Part shown: positions 17,082 through 26,488 of the stretch, one piece after another | How positions within the stretch are numbered: position 1 is the stretch's first letter | Layout: the number at the start of each line of letters is the position of its first letter | Assembly (NCBI RefSeq): GCF_013778305.1 | Contig: NZ_JACEIC010000001.1 | Span: forward strand, 434,001-498,000 | DNA length: 64,000 nucleotides | Reading direction: 5' to 3' | DNA from: Nocardioides agri | GTDB lineage: Bacteria > Actinomycetota > Actinomycetes > Propionibacteriales > Nocardioidaceae | Position numbers and translations under genes: made by a program | Notes under the pieces: generated by a model | The model's database searches: none | What the model was told of the DNA's origin: nothing | What the model saw: the letters and a program-made list of their open reading frames with translations, nothing else

Positions 17082-17855
17082 ATGGCGTTCACGGCTGCGT
17101 CCGTCATCCGTGGTCCCGGCGAGCTCGCCGTCATGGTCGTCGAGGTGACCAAGCGGATCTTCACCACGCCGTTCCAGTTCCGCGAGTTCATCGAGCAGGC
17201 CTGGTTCATCACCAGCGTCACGCTGATGCCGACGATCCTGGTGTCGATCCCGTTCGGCGCGGTGATCTCGCTCCAGGTCGGCAACCTCACGGGCCAGCTC
17301 GGCGCGCAGTCGTTCGCCGGCGCCACCGCGGTGCTCGCGGTGGTGCGCGAGGCGGCCCCGATCGCGGCCGCGCTGATCATCGCCGGCGCGGCCGGCTCCG
17401 CGATCTGCTCCGACATGGGCGCCCGCAAGATCCGCGAGGAGATCGACGCCATGGAGGTGCTCGGCGTCGACCCGCTCGCGCGGCTGATCGCCCCCCGCGT
17501 GGTCGCGACGATGTTCGTCGCCGTGATGATCAACGGCATCGTGATCGGCGCCGGCATCGGCGGCGGCTACTTCTTCACCGTGATCGTCCAGGGCGGCTCG
17601 GCGGGCGCCTTCCTCTCGTCGTTCACGGCGCTGGCCAGCATCAACGACCTCTACATCTCGATGGTCAAGGCGTTCGTCTTCGGCTGGCTCGCCGCGATCG
17701 TGGGCGCCTACAAGGGCCTCAACGCCGGGGGCGGCCCCAGCGGCGTCGGCCGGGCGGTCAACGAGTCGGTGATCGTCGCGTTCATGCTGCTGTTCTTCCT
17801 CAACGCCGTGATCACCGCAATCTACTTCCAGGTCGTCCCACCCCCGGGGCTCTGA
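17082..17855 (+). CDS. yrbE4A: MlaE/YrbE-type permease A of the Mce importer
   Basis: 257 aa. The ATG at 17082 is chosen over the GTG at 17076 because GGGAGG lies five bases before it and overlaps the GTG. Integral-membrane permease with about five helices and the MlaE signature (AAALIIAGAAGSAICSDMGA, then REEIDAMEVLG, the coupling loop for the ATPase). With YrbE4B it forms the inner-membrane pore of the Mce complex. First gene of an operon that runs to 27210. The Mce4 assignment rests on KstR boxes and on hsd4A/ferredoxin neighbours, as in Mycobacterium. Confidence 0.93.
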   Translation: MAFTAASVIRGPGELAVMVVEVTKRIFTTPFQFREFIEQAWFITSVTLMPTILVSIPFGAVISLQVGNLTGQLGAQSFAGATAVLAVVREAAPIAAALIIAGAAGSAICSDMGARKIREEIDAMEVLGVDPLARLIAPRVVATMFVAVMINGIVIGAGIGGGYFFTVIVQGGSAGAFLSSFTALASINDLYISMVKAFVFGWLAAIVGAYKGLNAGGGPSGVGRAVNESVIVAFMLLFFLNAVITAIYFQVVPPPGL

Positions 17856-17859
17856 TCGC

Positions 17860-18699
17860 ATGGCTTCCATCACCGCGATGGGCGGCTCCTTCGCCAAGGG
17901 CCGCCGGGACTCGCTCGAGGCGTACGGCGACCAGCTGCTGTTCTACGCCAAGGCCCTGGCCTGGACCCCCCGCGCGATCAAGCGGTACCCCCGCGAGATC
18001 GTCAACACGCTCGCCGAGGTCACGTTCGGCGCCGGTGGCCTGACGGTCATCGCGGGCACGGTCGGCGTGATCGCGTTCCTCGCGTTCTTCGCCGGGACCG
18101 AGGTCGGCATCCAGGGCTACGCCTCGCTGAGCCAGATCGGCGTCGCCAAGTTCAGCGCGTTCATCTCGGCGTACTTCAACACCCGCGAGGTGGCGCCGCT
18201 GGTCTCCGCCATCGCGCTGGCCGCCACCGTCGGCTGCGGCTACACCGCCCGGCTCGGGGCGATGCGGATCTCGGAGGAGATCGACGCCCTCGAGGTCATG
18301 GGCATCCCGTCGCTGCCGTTCCTCGTCACGACGCGGATGATCGCGGCGTTCGTCGCGGTGATCCCGCTCTACATCGTGGCCCTGAGCGCGTCGTACCTCT
18401 CGCCGCGGCTGATCACCACGCTCATCTACGGTCAGTCGCCGGGCACCTACGACCACTACTTCCTGCAGTTCCTGCCGCCGGTCGACATGCTCTGGTCGTT
18501 CTTCAAGCTGCTGTTCCTGGCGACCGCGGTGATCCTCATCCACTGCTACTACGGCTACACCGCGTCCGGCGGGCCGGCCGGCGTCGGCATGGCGGTGGGC
18601 CGCGCGATCCGCACGAGCATCGTGACGATCGTGGTCGCGGACTTCTTCCTCAGCTTCGCGATCTGGGGCTCCACCACGACCGTGCGGATCACCGGGTAG
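17860..18699 (+). CDS. yrbE4B: MlaE/YrbE-type permease B of the Mce importer
   Basis: 279 aa, four bases behind yrbE4A. Same family, with GCGYTARLGAMRISEEIDALEVMGI as the coupling segment and four to five helices. It pairs with YrbE4A. The ATPase of such systems (MceG/Mkl) is usually encoded elsewhere and is not in this window. Confidence 0.93.
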   Translation: MASITAMGGSFAKGRRDSLEAYGDQLLFYAKALAWTPRAIKRYPREIVNTLAEVTFGAGGLTVIAGTVGVIAFLAFFAGTEVGIQGYASLSQIGVAKFSAFISAYFNTREVAPLVSAIALAATVGCGYTARLGAMRISEEIDALEVMGIPSLPFLVTTRMIAAFVAVIPLYIVALSASYLSPRLITTLIYGQSPGTYDHYFLQFLPPVDMLWSFFKLLFLATAVILIHCYYGYTASGGPAGVGMAVGRAIRTSIVTIVVADFFLSFAIWGSTTTVRITG

Positions 18700-18701
18700 G
18701 C

Positions 18702-20009
18702 ATGCCGATGCTGGTCAACGTCTACCACGACAGCCCGCGGGAGCACCGCCGGCTGCTGGTCGCCGGTGTCGCGTTCCTCACGGTGATCGCGCTGCTGCTC
18801 TGGCTGTCGATCGCCATCTACAACAAGACGTTCCAGGACAGCACCACGGTCACGATCAAGGCCGACCGGGCCGGACTCCAGCTCGCGAAGTTCGGCGACG
18901 TGCGGATCCACGGCGCGCTCGTCGGCCAGGTGCGCGGCATCGACCAGGACGGCAAGCAGGCGGTCATCACGGTCGCGCTCGACCCCGCCGAGGCCGAGCA
19001 GATCCCGGAGAACGTCTCGGTCGAGATCCTGCCCACCACGCTCTTCGGCCAGAAGTTCATCTCGCTCGTGACCCCCGACGACCCGTCGCCGACCCCGATC
19101 GCCGACGGCGCCGTGATCCCCGCGAGCCGCGTGGACACCAACGTCGAGCTGAGCCGGATCCTCGCCGAGCTCTTCCCGCTGCTCCGGGCGGTCCGGCCGG
19201 CCGACCTCAACGCGACGCTCAACGCGCTCGCCCGCGCGCTCGGCGGCCGCGGGGAGCAGCTCGGCGAGACGATGGACGAGCTCGACGCCTACCTGGGCGA
19301 GATCAGCGGCCACCTCCCCACGCTGCGCGAGGACCTCGTCAAGCTCGCCGACGTCGCCCACACCTACGACCTCGCCGCGCCCGACCTGCTGGCGGCGCTG
19401 AAGAACGTCACGACGACCGCCCAGACGGTGGTCGACAACAAGAAGCAGCTCGGCACGTTCTTCGCCGACCTCGGTGGGCTCGCCGACACGTCGACCGAGG
19501 TGCTCTCCGACAACGAGACCCACCTGATCAAGGTCGGCCAGGTGACCGAGCCGATGCTGCGGCTGCTCGCGGTCTACTCGCCCGAGTTCCCGTGCCTGCT
19601 GCAGGGCGCCGCCACGTACGCACCCCGCCTGGCGCGCACGTTCGAGGGCAACCAGGTCAAGCAGTACCTCGAGTTCGGCACCCCGCAGTACCGCGCGTAC
19701 GACGAGCGCGACCGGCCGACGTACGGCGAGGTCGGCCACGGCCCGTGGTGCCTCGGCCTGCCCAACCCGGAGGTGCCGGCCCCGCCGCACCCGCTCGACC
19801 AGGGCAGCGACATCGACGAGCACCCGCCGACCGCGGTGGTCCCCGACTACCTCGGGCTCAGCCGGGTGGGCGCCGACTACTCCGGCAGCCCCGCCGAGCA
19901 GCAGATCGTCAACGCGCTCCTCGCGGAGCGCACCGGCGGGCAGGCCGACCGGTACGGCGCGTTCGGATCGCTCATGTACGGCCCGCTGGTGCGCGGGGGT
20001 GCGCGATGA
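18702..20009 (+). CDS. mce4A: Mce-family substrate-binding protein A
   Basis: 435 aa. One N-terminal membrane helix (about residues 20-40) and then the MCE domain (TVTIKADRAGLQLAKFGDVR to about residue 125). A long helical region follows, ending in a C-terminal tail with CLLQGAATYAP and a Pro-rich end. Mce proteins form the six-subunit tube that carries lipids from the outer layer to the YrbE permease. The start could be the ATG at 18702 or the one at 18708. The next gene overlaps by four bases. Confidence 0.9.
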   Translation: MPMLVNVYHDSPREHRRLLVAGVAFLTVIALLLWLSIAIYNKTFQDSTTVTIKADRAGLQLAKFGDVRIHGALVGQVRGIDQDGKQAVITVALDPAEAEQIPENVSVEILPTTLFGQKFISLVTPDDPSPTPIADGAVIPASRVDTNVELSRILAELFPLLRAVRPADLNATLNALARALGGRGEQLGETMDELDAYLGEISGHLPTLREDLVKLADVAHTYDLAAPDLLAALKNVTTTAQTVVDNKKQLGTFFADLGGLADTSTEVLSDNETHLIKVGQVTEPMLRLLAVYSPEFPCLLQGAATYAPRLARTFEGNQVKQYLEFGTPQYRAYDERDRPTYGEVGHGPWCLGLPNPEVPAPPHPLDQGSDIDEHPPTAVVPDYLGLSRVGADYSGSPAEQQIVNALLAERTGGQADRYGAFGSLMYGPLVRGGAR

Positions 20010-21094
20010 GCCGCAACTCCACCACGATCGCGGCCGGCATCAAGCTCGCGATCTTCACGGTCGTCTCGCTGCTGGTCACCGGTCTGCTCGCGGCCATCAT
20101 GGGCAACGTCGGCTTCGGCGCGGGCACGACCTACCGGGCGGTCTTCTCGACCGCGTCCATGCTGCAGAAGGGCGACGACGTGCGGGTCGCCGGCGTGAGC
20201 GTCGGTGAGGTCAAGGACGTCGAGCACCACGACCGCACCCAGGCGCTGGTGACGTTCCGGGTGCAGGCCGACCTGCCGCTGACCACCGCGTCGACGGCCG
20301 AGATCCGCTTCCTCAACCTGGTCGGCGACCGCTACCTCGCCCTCGAGCAGGGCAGCGACAAGGACGCGGCGCCCCTGAGGTCGGGCGACACGATCCCGAT
20401 CGAGCAGACCCGGCCGGCGCTGGACCTGACGACGCTCTTCAACGGCTTCCAGCCGCTCTTCCAGGCGCTGAACCCCAAGCAGATCAACGACCTGAGTCTC
20501 AACCTCGTCCAGGTGCTCCAGGGCGAGGGCGGCACCGTCCAGGGCCTGCTGCAGAAGACGGCGTCGCTCACCAATACGCTCGCCGACCGCGACGAGCTGA
20601 TCGGCGAGGTCGTCGACAACCTGTCGACGACGCTGGCCACCGTCGACAGCCGGCACCAGGAGCTCAGCGACCTCGTCGTCGGGCTCAAGGACTGGATGAC
20701 CGACCTCGCCCGCGACCGCAGCACCATCGGCGCCTCGCTCGAGCACATCTCCGACCTGACGGTCGTCGTCGCCGACCTGGTCCGCCAGGGGCGTCCGCTG
20801 CTCAAGTCCGACATCGCGAAGCTGAAGGAGCTGGCCGCGCTGCTCACCACGAAGGAGTCCAAGGCGCAGGTCATCGAGATGCTCGACCGGCTGCCCGAGT
20901 CGATGACCGACCAGACCCGGACCGGCACCTACGGCAGCTGGTACAGCTACTACGTGTGCGGCTTCAGCGGCCGGATCACGCTGCCGCTCAGCCTCGGCCA
21001 GCTCCCCGGCGTCAAGCTGTTGATGGACGAGCTCAACCACCTCGACTTCCACTCCAGCGCGCCGCGCTGCAACGGTGCGGAGGCGACGGAGTGA
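20006..21094 (+). CDS. mce4B: Mce-family protein B
   Basis: 362 aa; ATG at 20006 overlaps the mce4A stop (ATGA). N-terminal helix (IKLAIFTVVSLLVTGLLAAI), MCE domain (AVFSTASMLQKGDDVRVAGV), then helical needle segments with repeated hydrophobic heptads and a C-terminal CGFSGRITLPL region. Second subunit of the predicted tube. Confidence 0.9.
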   Translation: MSRNSTTIAAGIKLAIFTVVSLLVTGLLAAIMGNVGFGAGTTYRAVFSTASMLQKGDDVRVAGVSVGEVKDVEHHDRTQALVTFRVQADLPLTTASTAEIRFLNLVGDRYLALEQGSDKDAAPLRSGDTIPIEQTRPALDLTTLFNGFQPLFQALNPKQINDLSLNLVQVLQGEGGTVQGLLQKTASLTNTLADRDELIGEVVDNLSTTLATVDSRHQELSDLVVGLKDWMTDLARDRSTIGASLEHISDLTVVVADLVRQGRPLLKSDIAKLKELAALLTTKESKAQVIEMLDRLPESMTDQTRTGTYGSWYSYYVCGFSGRITLPLSLGQLPGVKLLMDELNHLDFHSSAPRCNGAEATE

Positions 21095-22086
21095 GCAGCT
21101 CGCGCGCGTACAGCGACGCCCGGGTCATGCGGCTCGGCGCGATCACGCTCGTGGTGATGGCGCTGGTCCTGGTCGCGGCCTTCAACCTCGGCAAGCTCCC
21201 CGGCCTCCGGGGCAGCACCTACCGCGCGGAGTTCACCGATGCCAGCGGGCTCCGGGTCGGCAACATGGTCCAGGTCGGCGGCATCCGGGTCGGCCGCGTG
21301 CAGGACATCGCGCTGGTCGACAGCAGCACCGTCCTCGTCACCTTCGACGTCGACAACGGGGTCGAGCTCGGCGACGAGAGCCGGGCCTCCGTCGAGGTGC
21401 TCAGCCTGCTCGGCGAGAAGTACCTCGAGATCGAGCCCGCCGGCTCGGGCGAGCTCTCGGCCGACGACGTCATCCCGACCGAGCGCACCGAGTCGGCGTA
21501 CGACATCGTCGGCGTGTTCAGCGACCTGACGACGACGACCGAGCGCATCGACACCGACCAGCTCTCCCAGGCCCTCGACGTCGTCGCCGACACCACCAAC
21601 CAGGCGGCCCCCGAGATCGAGCAGAGCTTCCGCGGCATCGCCCGCCTCTCGCGCGCCGTCGCCTCCCGCGACGAGCAGGTGCAGGCGCTGCTGAAGAGCG
21701 CGCAGAGCGTGAGCAAGGTGCTCGCCGAGCGCGGCGACGACCTCGTCGACCTGATGAAGAACAGCGACCTGGTCTTCCAGGAGGTCCAGCAGCGCAAGGA
21801 GGCCGTGCACCTGCTGCTGGTCAACGCCCGCGACCTCGCCGAGCAGCTCCGCGGCGTGGCCGCCGACAACAAGGCGCAGATCCGCCCGGCACTCGCCGAG
21901 GTCGACGAGCTCCTGACGCTGCTCAACAGCAAGGAGAAGGAGCTCAAGGCGACGCTCAGCGCGCTCGGTCCCTACGTCGACATCCTCAGCAACATCATCG
22001 GCACCGGGCCGTGGTTCGACGCCTACGCCGTCAACCTGCTCGCGATCCCGACCGGCGAGTTCCTGCCCACGAAGCTGGAGGACTGA
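21091..22086 (+). CDS. mce4C: Mce-family protein C
   Basis: 331 aa; GTG at 21091 overlaps the mce4B stop (GTGA). Helix at residues 13-32, MCE domain (EFTDASGLRVGNMVQVGGIR), then long helical segments and a short tail without low-complexity sequence. It is the shortest of the six Mce proteins here. Confidence 0.9.
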   Translation: MSSSRAYSDARVMRLGAITLVVMALVLVAAFNLGKLPGLRGSTYRAEFTDASGLRVGNMVQVGGIRVGRVQDIALVDSSTVLVTFDVDNGVELGDESRASVEVLSLLGEKYLEIEPAGSGELSADDVIPTERTESAYDIVGVFSDLTTTTERIDTDQLSQALDVVADTTNQAAPEIEQSFRGIARLSRAVASRDEQVQALLKSAQSVSKVLAERGDDLVDLMKNSDLVFQEVQQRKEAVHLLLVNARDLAEQLRGVAADNKAQIRPALAEVDELLTLLNSKEKELKATLSALGPYVDILSNIIGTGPWFDAYAVNLLAIPTGEFLPTKLED

Positions 22087-22087
22087 C

Positions 22088-23281
22088 GTGGCCCTCCCTG
22101 CCCGCCTGGACACCACCGTCGGCCGCATCCTGGGCGTCGTGCTCGCGCTGCTGCTCGGCACCGCGGTCTACGTCTTCGCGGTCCGCGACGACACCCAGAC
22201 CAAGAGGGTGACCGCGCACTTCCCGCGAGCGGTCAGCATCTACGAGGGCTCCGACGTCCGGATCCTGGGCGTCAACGTCGGCCGGGTCACCGCCGTCGTG
22301 CCCGAGGGCAACTCCGTCCGGGTCGAGATGACCTACGACGCGGCCTACGACGTGCCGGCCGACGCCAAGGCCGTCATCGTCACCCCCACGCTGGTCGCGG
22401 ACCGGTTCGTCCAGCTCACCCCGGCCTACGACAAGGGGGACCGGGTGATGGCCGACGGCGCGGACATCCCGCTGCCGGACACCGGCGTCCCGGTCGAGCT
22501 GGACCGCATCTACGCCAGCCTCCGCGACCTCTCGGTCGCGCTCGGGCCCAACGGCGTCAACAAGGACGGCACGCTCGACCACGTGCTCGAGGCCGGAGCG
22601 CGCGCGCTGGACGGCAAGGGCCAGCTCGGCAACGACATGCTCACCGAGCTCGCGGCCGCCGCCCAGACCTTCGGCGAGGGCAGCGGGCCGCTGTTCGACA
22701 CCGTGACCCAGCTCGCCGAGCTGACGACGACCCTCGCGCAGAACGACCGCTACGTCCGCGCGTTCGTCCGGGACCTCGCCGGCGTCTCCGACCAGCTCGC
22801 CGGCGAGCGCACGGAGATCCAGGAGGCGCTCGCGGCGGTCGCAGCCGCGGTCGGCACGGTGCGCGGCTTCGTCAAGGACAACCGCAAGGCTCTGGTCACC
22901 GACGTCGAGAAGCTCACGCGCGTGATGCAGACGATCAACTCGGAGAAGTCGAGCATCGACACCGCGCTCCGGGTGGCGCCGACGGCGATCGGCAACCTCG
23001 GGCTGGCCTACAACACCCAGACCGGGACCATCGGGTCGCGCATCGGCATCAGCGGCAACGTGTGGGACGCCGACGGCTTCCTGTGCTCGATCGTGCAGCA
23101 GGCCCGGCTGCCTGCCGGCAGCGCCGACCTCGCCTGCCGGCTCTTCAAGCAGCTGCTCGAGCCGGTCGAGGGACAGCTGCCGACCGTCCCGCCGGCGACC
23201 CCGAAGGGTCCCTCCTTGCCGGGAGCCAACCGTCCGGCGACGGGCGACTCGCTGCAGACGCTGATGGGAGGCGCGTCGTGA
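22088..23281 (+). CDS. mce4D: Mce-family protein D
   Basis: 397 aa; GTG start one base after the mce4C stop. Helix (residues 11-29), MCE domain (AHFPRAVSIYEGSDVRILGV), helical region, then a C-terminal Pro/Gly segment (TVPPATPKGPSLPGANRPAT) that probably leaves the tube. A Cys pair (CSIVQQ and CRLFKQ) sits just before it. Confidence 0.9.
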   Translation: MALPARLDTTVGRILGVVLALLLGTAVYVFAVRDDTQTKRVTAHFPRAVSIYEGSDVRILGVNVGRVTAVVPEGNSVRVEMTYDAAYDVPADAKAVIVTPTLVADRFVQLTPAYDKGDRVMADGADIPLPDTGVPVELDRIYASLRDLSVALGPNGVNKDGTLDHVLEAGARALDGKGQLGNDMLTELAAAAQTFGEGSGPLFDTVTQLAELTTTLAQNDRYVRAFVRDLAGVSDQLAGERTEIQEALAAVAAAVGTVRGFVKDNRKALVTDVEKLTRVMQTINSEKSSIDTALRVAPTAIGNLGLAYNTQTGTIGSRIGISGNVWDADGFLCSIVQQARLPAGSADLACRLFKQLLEPVEGQLPTVPPATPKGPSLPGANRPATGDSLQTLMGGAS

Positions 23282-24711
23282 AGCGCCTGCTGACCTGGGC
23301 ATCCGTGCTGACCGCGCTGAGCGTCGGCGCGAGCGGCTGCCAGTTCGACGGGGCCTACGACCTGCCGCTCCCGGGTTCACCCGTCGACGCGGGCAGCTCC
23401 TACGACGTGACGGCCGACTTCGCGGACATCCTCAACGTCGTCCCGAAGTCGCCGGTGATGGTCGACGACGTCACGGTCGGCGAGGTGACCGACGTGACGC
23501 GGGTCGGCTGGCACGCGCGGCTCACCCTGCGGATCAAGGACGAGGTGGTGCTGCCGGACAACGCGGTCGCGGACATCCGTCAGGCGAGCCTGCTGGGGGA
23601 GAAGTACGTCGCGCTCGAGGCGCCCAGCGGCGTCGAGCCCACCGGGCGGCTGTCCGACGGCGACCGGATCGACCTGTCCGACACCGGCCGCAACCCGGAG
23701 GTCGAGGAGGTGCTCGGCGCGCTGTCCTACCTGCTGAGCGGGGGAGGCGTCGCCCAGCTGGGCACGATCACCCACGAGCTCAACGCGGTGATGGACGGTC
23801 GCACCGACCGGCTGCGCCACCTGCTCGGCTCCCTCGAGGACGTCGTGGGCACGATCGACGACCAGAAGGCCGACATCATCCGGGCGATGCAGTCGATCGC
23901 GCACCTGACCGCGACGCTCAACCAGGAGAAGAAGACCATCACCGACGCGCTCGACGTCACCGGCCCCGCGATCGAGGTGCTCGCCGCGCAGCACGACGAG
24001 CTGATCGCGATGCTCGGCTCCCTCGACAAGCTGGGCCGGGTCGGCACCCGCGTCATCGGGGCCAGCAAGGACGACATCCTGCAGTCGCTCGACCACCTCC
24101 AGCCGATCCTGTCCCGGCTGAACGAGGCCGGCGACTCGCTCGCTCCCGGCCTCAACCTGCTGGTGAGCTTCCCCTTCCCCAAGGAGGCCGGCGAGATCGT
24201 CAAGGGCGACTACGCCAACACCTCGATCCGGGCCGACATCAACCTCGAGAACATCCTCCCCAACGGCCGGGACGGCGGCGGCCTCCCGCCGATCCTGCCG
24301 GACCCCTCCACCCTGCTGCCGCAGGTGCAGCAGTGCCTCGAGAGCGGCGACCTGCGCAGCGCCGCGTGCCTGGCGGTGCTCGACAGCCTGCGTCTCTTCC
24401 GCAACCTCGAGCAGGAGTGCCGCAAGCCGGCGTACCGGGACAACCCCGTCTGCGCGATCGTCAACGCCCTGCCCGGCGAGGGCGACGGCGTGGACCTGCA
24501 GGGCGCCCTCGACTACCTCCAGGGGCTCCTCGGTCTCCCCGGTGGAGGAGGAGGCGGTGGCACCCCACCGCCGAGCCTGCCCTCGCTCCCACCGATCCCC
24601 GGACTTCCCCTCGACGGCGGCCTCGGCGGCCTGATCGGCGGCCTGATCGGCGGCTCCGCCCCCCAGGGGGCCGCGCCCAGCGCGGCGGCGCTCTACGGAG
24701 GTGGCGCATGA
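23278..24711 (+). CDS. mce4E: Mce-family lipoprotein E (LprN-like)
   Basis: 477 aa; GTG at 23278 overlaps the mce4D stop. Signal peptide VKRLLTWASVLTALSVGASGC has a lipobox with Cys21, so it is probably acylated, as Mce E subunits are. The MCE domain follows (TADFADILNVVPKSPVMVDD). The C-terminus is a low-complexity run from about residue 417: seven consecutive Gly, then Pro/Leu and Gly/Ile-rich repeats (LGGLIGGLIGG). This tail is likely disordered. Confidence 0.9.
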   Translation: MKRLLTWASVLTALSVGASGCQFDGAYDLPLPGSPVDAGSSYDVTADFADILNVVPKSPVMVDDVTVGEVTDVTRVGWHARLTLRIKDEVVLPDNAVADIRQASLLGEKYVALEAPSGVEPTGRLSDGDRIDLSDTGRNPEVEEVLGALSYLLSGGGVAQLGTITHELNAVMDGRTDRLRHLLGSLEDVVGTIDDQKADIIRAMQSIAHLTATLNQEKKTITDALDVTGPAIEVLAAQHDELIAMLGSLDKLGRVGTRVIGASKDDILQSLDHLQPILSRLNEAGDSLAPGLNLLVSFPFPKEAGEIVKGDYANTSIRADINLENILPNGRDGGGLPPILPDPSTLLPQVQQCLESGDLRSAACLAVLDSLRLFRNLEQECRKPAYRDNPVCAIVNALPGEGDGVDLQGALDYLQGLLGLPGGGGGGGTPPPSLPSLPPIPGLPLDGGLGGLIGGLIGGSAPQGAAPSAAALYGGGA

Positions 24712-25976
24712 GCTCCGGCATCCGCATCCGCATCGGCGCCTTCCTCGTGCTCAGCGCCGTGGGCATCGTCTACATCGCCGGGTCCTACCTCGGCCTCGTC
24801 GACCGCGTGCTCGGTCGCGGACTCACCGTGCACGCGACGCTGCCGAGCTCCGGCGGCCTGTTCGAGGGCAGCGAGGTCACCTACCGCGGGGTCAAGGTCG
24901 GCCGGGTCAGCAGGATGCAGGCCACCCAGGAGGGCGTGACGCTCGACCTCGCGCTGCAGGACGGCACGCAGCTGCCCGTGGACGCTCCGATGTACGTCCA
25001 CAACCTCTCGGCCGTCGGCGAGCAGTACCTCGACTTCGAGCCCGACGACGACGCCGGGCCGTACGCCGAGTCGGGCGACGTGCTGCACGGCTCGATGAAG
25101 TCCCTCCCGGTCGACGAGGCCGACCTGCTGGTCGAGCTGGACCAGTTCGTTCGGTCCGTCGACAAGGAGAGCCTGCAGACCGTCGTGCGCGAGCTGGGCA
25201 CGATGTTCGACGACACCGGCGTGCCGCTGCAGCGGCTGCTCGACGAGGGCAGCAGGTTCGTCCGGGAGGCGTCCGCGCACACCGAGGAGACCATCCAGCT
25301 GCTCGACCAGGGCCAGCAGGTGCTCGCCACCCAGCAGGCCGAGGGCGACAACATCCGCGCGCTCGCCGAGGACCTGCACACGCTCACCGGCGCACTGGCC
25401 GAGAGCGACGGCGACCTCGAGCAGGTGCTCGACGGCACGCCGGGCACCGCCCGCGAGCTGGACCGGCTGCTGAAGGACCTGGCGCCGACCCTGCCGGTGC
25501 TGCTGGGCAGCGCCGTGAGCGTCAACCAGGTGGTGGTCTCCCACCTCGACGGTGTCGAGCAGCTCCTGGTCACCTACCCGACCACGATCGCGACCGGCTT
25601 CACCGGCACGCCCGGCGACGGCTACGGACACGTCAACCTGCAGCTTGACTACCGGCAGCCCCCGTGCACCCAGGGCTACAAGCCGCGCGGCGAGTGGCGC
25701 CGGCCCGACGACCTCAGCGACGCCCCGATCTACCCGGCGAGGTGCGCAGCCGGCGCGCCGTTCGCGATGCGTGGCTCCGACCACGTTCCCGGCGCGTCGG
25801 GCAGCCCGTCACCCGGCCGGGTCTACCGTTCGGCGTACGACCCGAGCACCGGCGTCGTCGGCGGAGCGGTGGACCGCCGCGGCAAGCCCGTGCGATTCGT
25901 CGATCCGGGCAACCTGTCGATCCTGGGAGGGGACGCGTGGAAGTGGCTGCTGGTGGGACCGGTGACCAGCCGGTGA
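24708..25976 (+). CDS. mce4F: Mce-family protein F
   Basis: 422 aa; ATG at 24708 overlaps the mce4E stop. N-terminal helix (IGAFLVLSAVGIVYIAGSYL), MCE domain (LPSSGGLFEGSEVTYRGVKV), helical needle part and a C-terminal domain with two Cys (PPCTQGYKPR, ARCAAGAPF) and an ending DAWKWLLVGPVTSR. Last of the six Mce genes. Confidence 0.9.
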   Translation: MSSGIRIRIGAFLVLSAVGIVYIAGSYLGLVDRVLGRGLTVHATLPSSGGLFEGSEVTYRGVKVGRVSRMQATQEGVTLDLALQDGTQLPVDAPMYVHNLSAVGEQYLDFEPDDDAGPYAESGDVLHGSMKSLPVDEADLLVELDQFVRSVDKESLQTVVRELGTMFDDTGVPLQRLLDEGSRFVREASAHTEETIQLLDQGQQVLATQQAEGDNIRALAEDLHTLTGALAESDGDLEQVLDGTPGTARELDRLLKDLAPTLPVLLGSAVSVNQVVVSHLDGVEQLLVTYPTTIATGFTGTPGDGYGHVNLQLDYRQPPCTQGYKPRGEWRRPDDLSDAPIYPARCAAGAPFAMRGSDHVPGASGSPSPGRVYRSAYDPSTGVVGGAVDRRGKPVRFVDPGNLSILGGDAWKWLLVGPVTSR

Positions 25977-26488
25977 GCGGCCCGAAGGGCCGCCGGGGGC
26001 TGCACATCGCCCTCGGCGTGCTGGTGCTGCTCCTGGCCGCGGGCGTCGTCGTCGGCGGGGTCTACGTCGCCCGGGAGCACCAGGACCGCGAGCAGGCCGC
26101 CGCCGACCAGGACCGCTACGGCGACGTGCTCGCCGCCGCGCGCGAGGAGATCGAGGCCTTCGTCAACATCGACTACCGCGACGCCCAGAAGAGCATCGAC
26201 GCGGTGGCCGCCGGCGCGACCGGCGACTTCGCCAAGCAGTACGACTCCAGCACCAAGGACGTCGTCGAGATCCTCACCCGGGCGAAGTCGGTGATGGACG
26301 GCGAGGTCCTCTGGGCCGGTGTCGTCGACGCCGACAACGACAGCGCCACGGTGATCGTCGCGACGACCGGCACCGTGTCCAACACGCAGACCGGCAACAA
26401 GCCGGTCGCCCGGCAGTTCCGGATCAAGGTCGACCTGGTGCGTGAGGACGACGAGTGGAAGACCAGCAACGTGGAGTTCGTCGGATGA
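25973..26488 (+). CDS. Mce-associated membrane protein 1
   Basis: 171 aa from the GTG at 25973, which overlaps the mce4F stop (GTGA). An in-frame GTG at 25937 has a better ribosome binding site (GGGAGGGG about five bases upstream) and would add twelve residues, so the start is open. One N-terminal helix (LHIALGVLVLLLAAGVVVGG), then an NTF2-like region (residues 50-170) seen in Mas/Rv3493c-type proteins. It probably stabilises or assembles the Mce complex. Confidence 0.85.
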   Translation: MSGPKGRRGLHIALGVLVLLLAAGVVVGGVYVAREHQDREQAAADQDRYGDVLAAAREEIEAFVNIDYRDAQKSIDAVAAGATGDFAKQYDSSTKDVVEILTRAKSVMDGEVLWAGVVDADNDSATVIVATTGTVSNTQTGNKPVARQFRIKVDLVREDDEWKTSNVEFVG

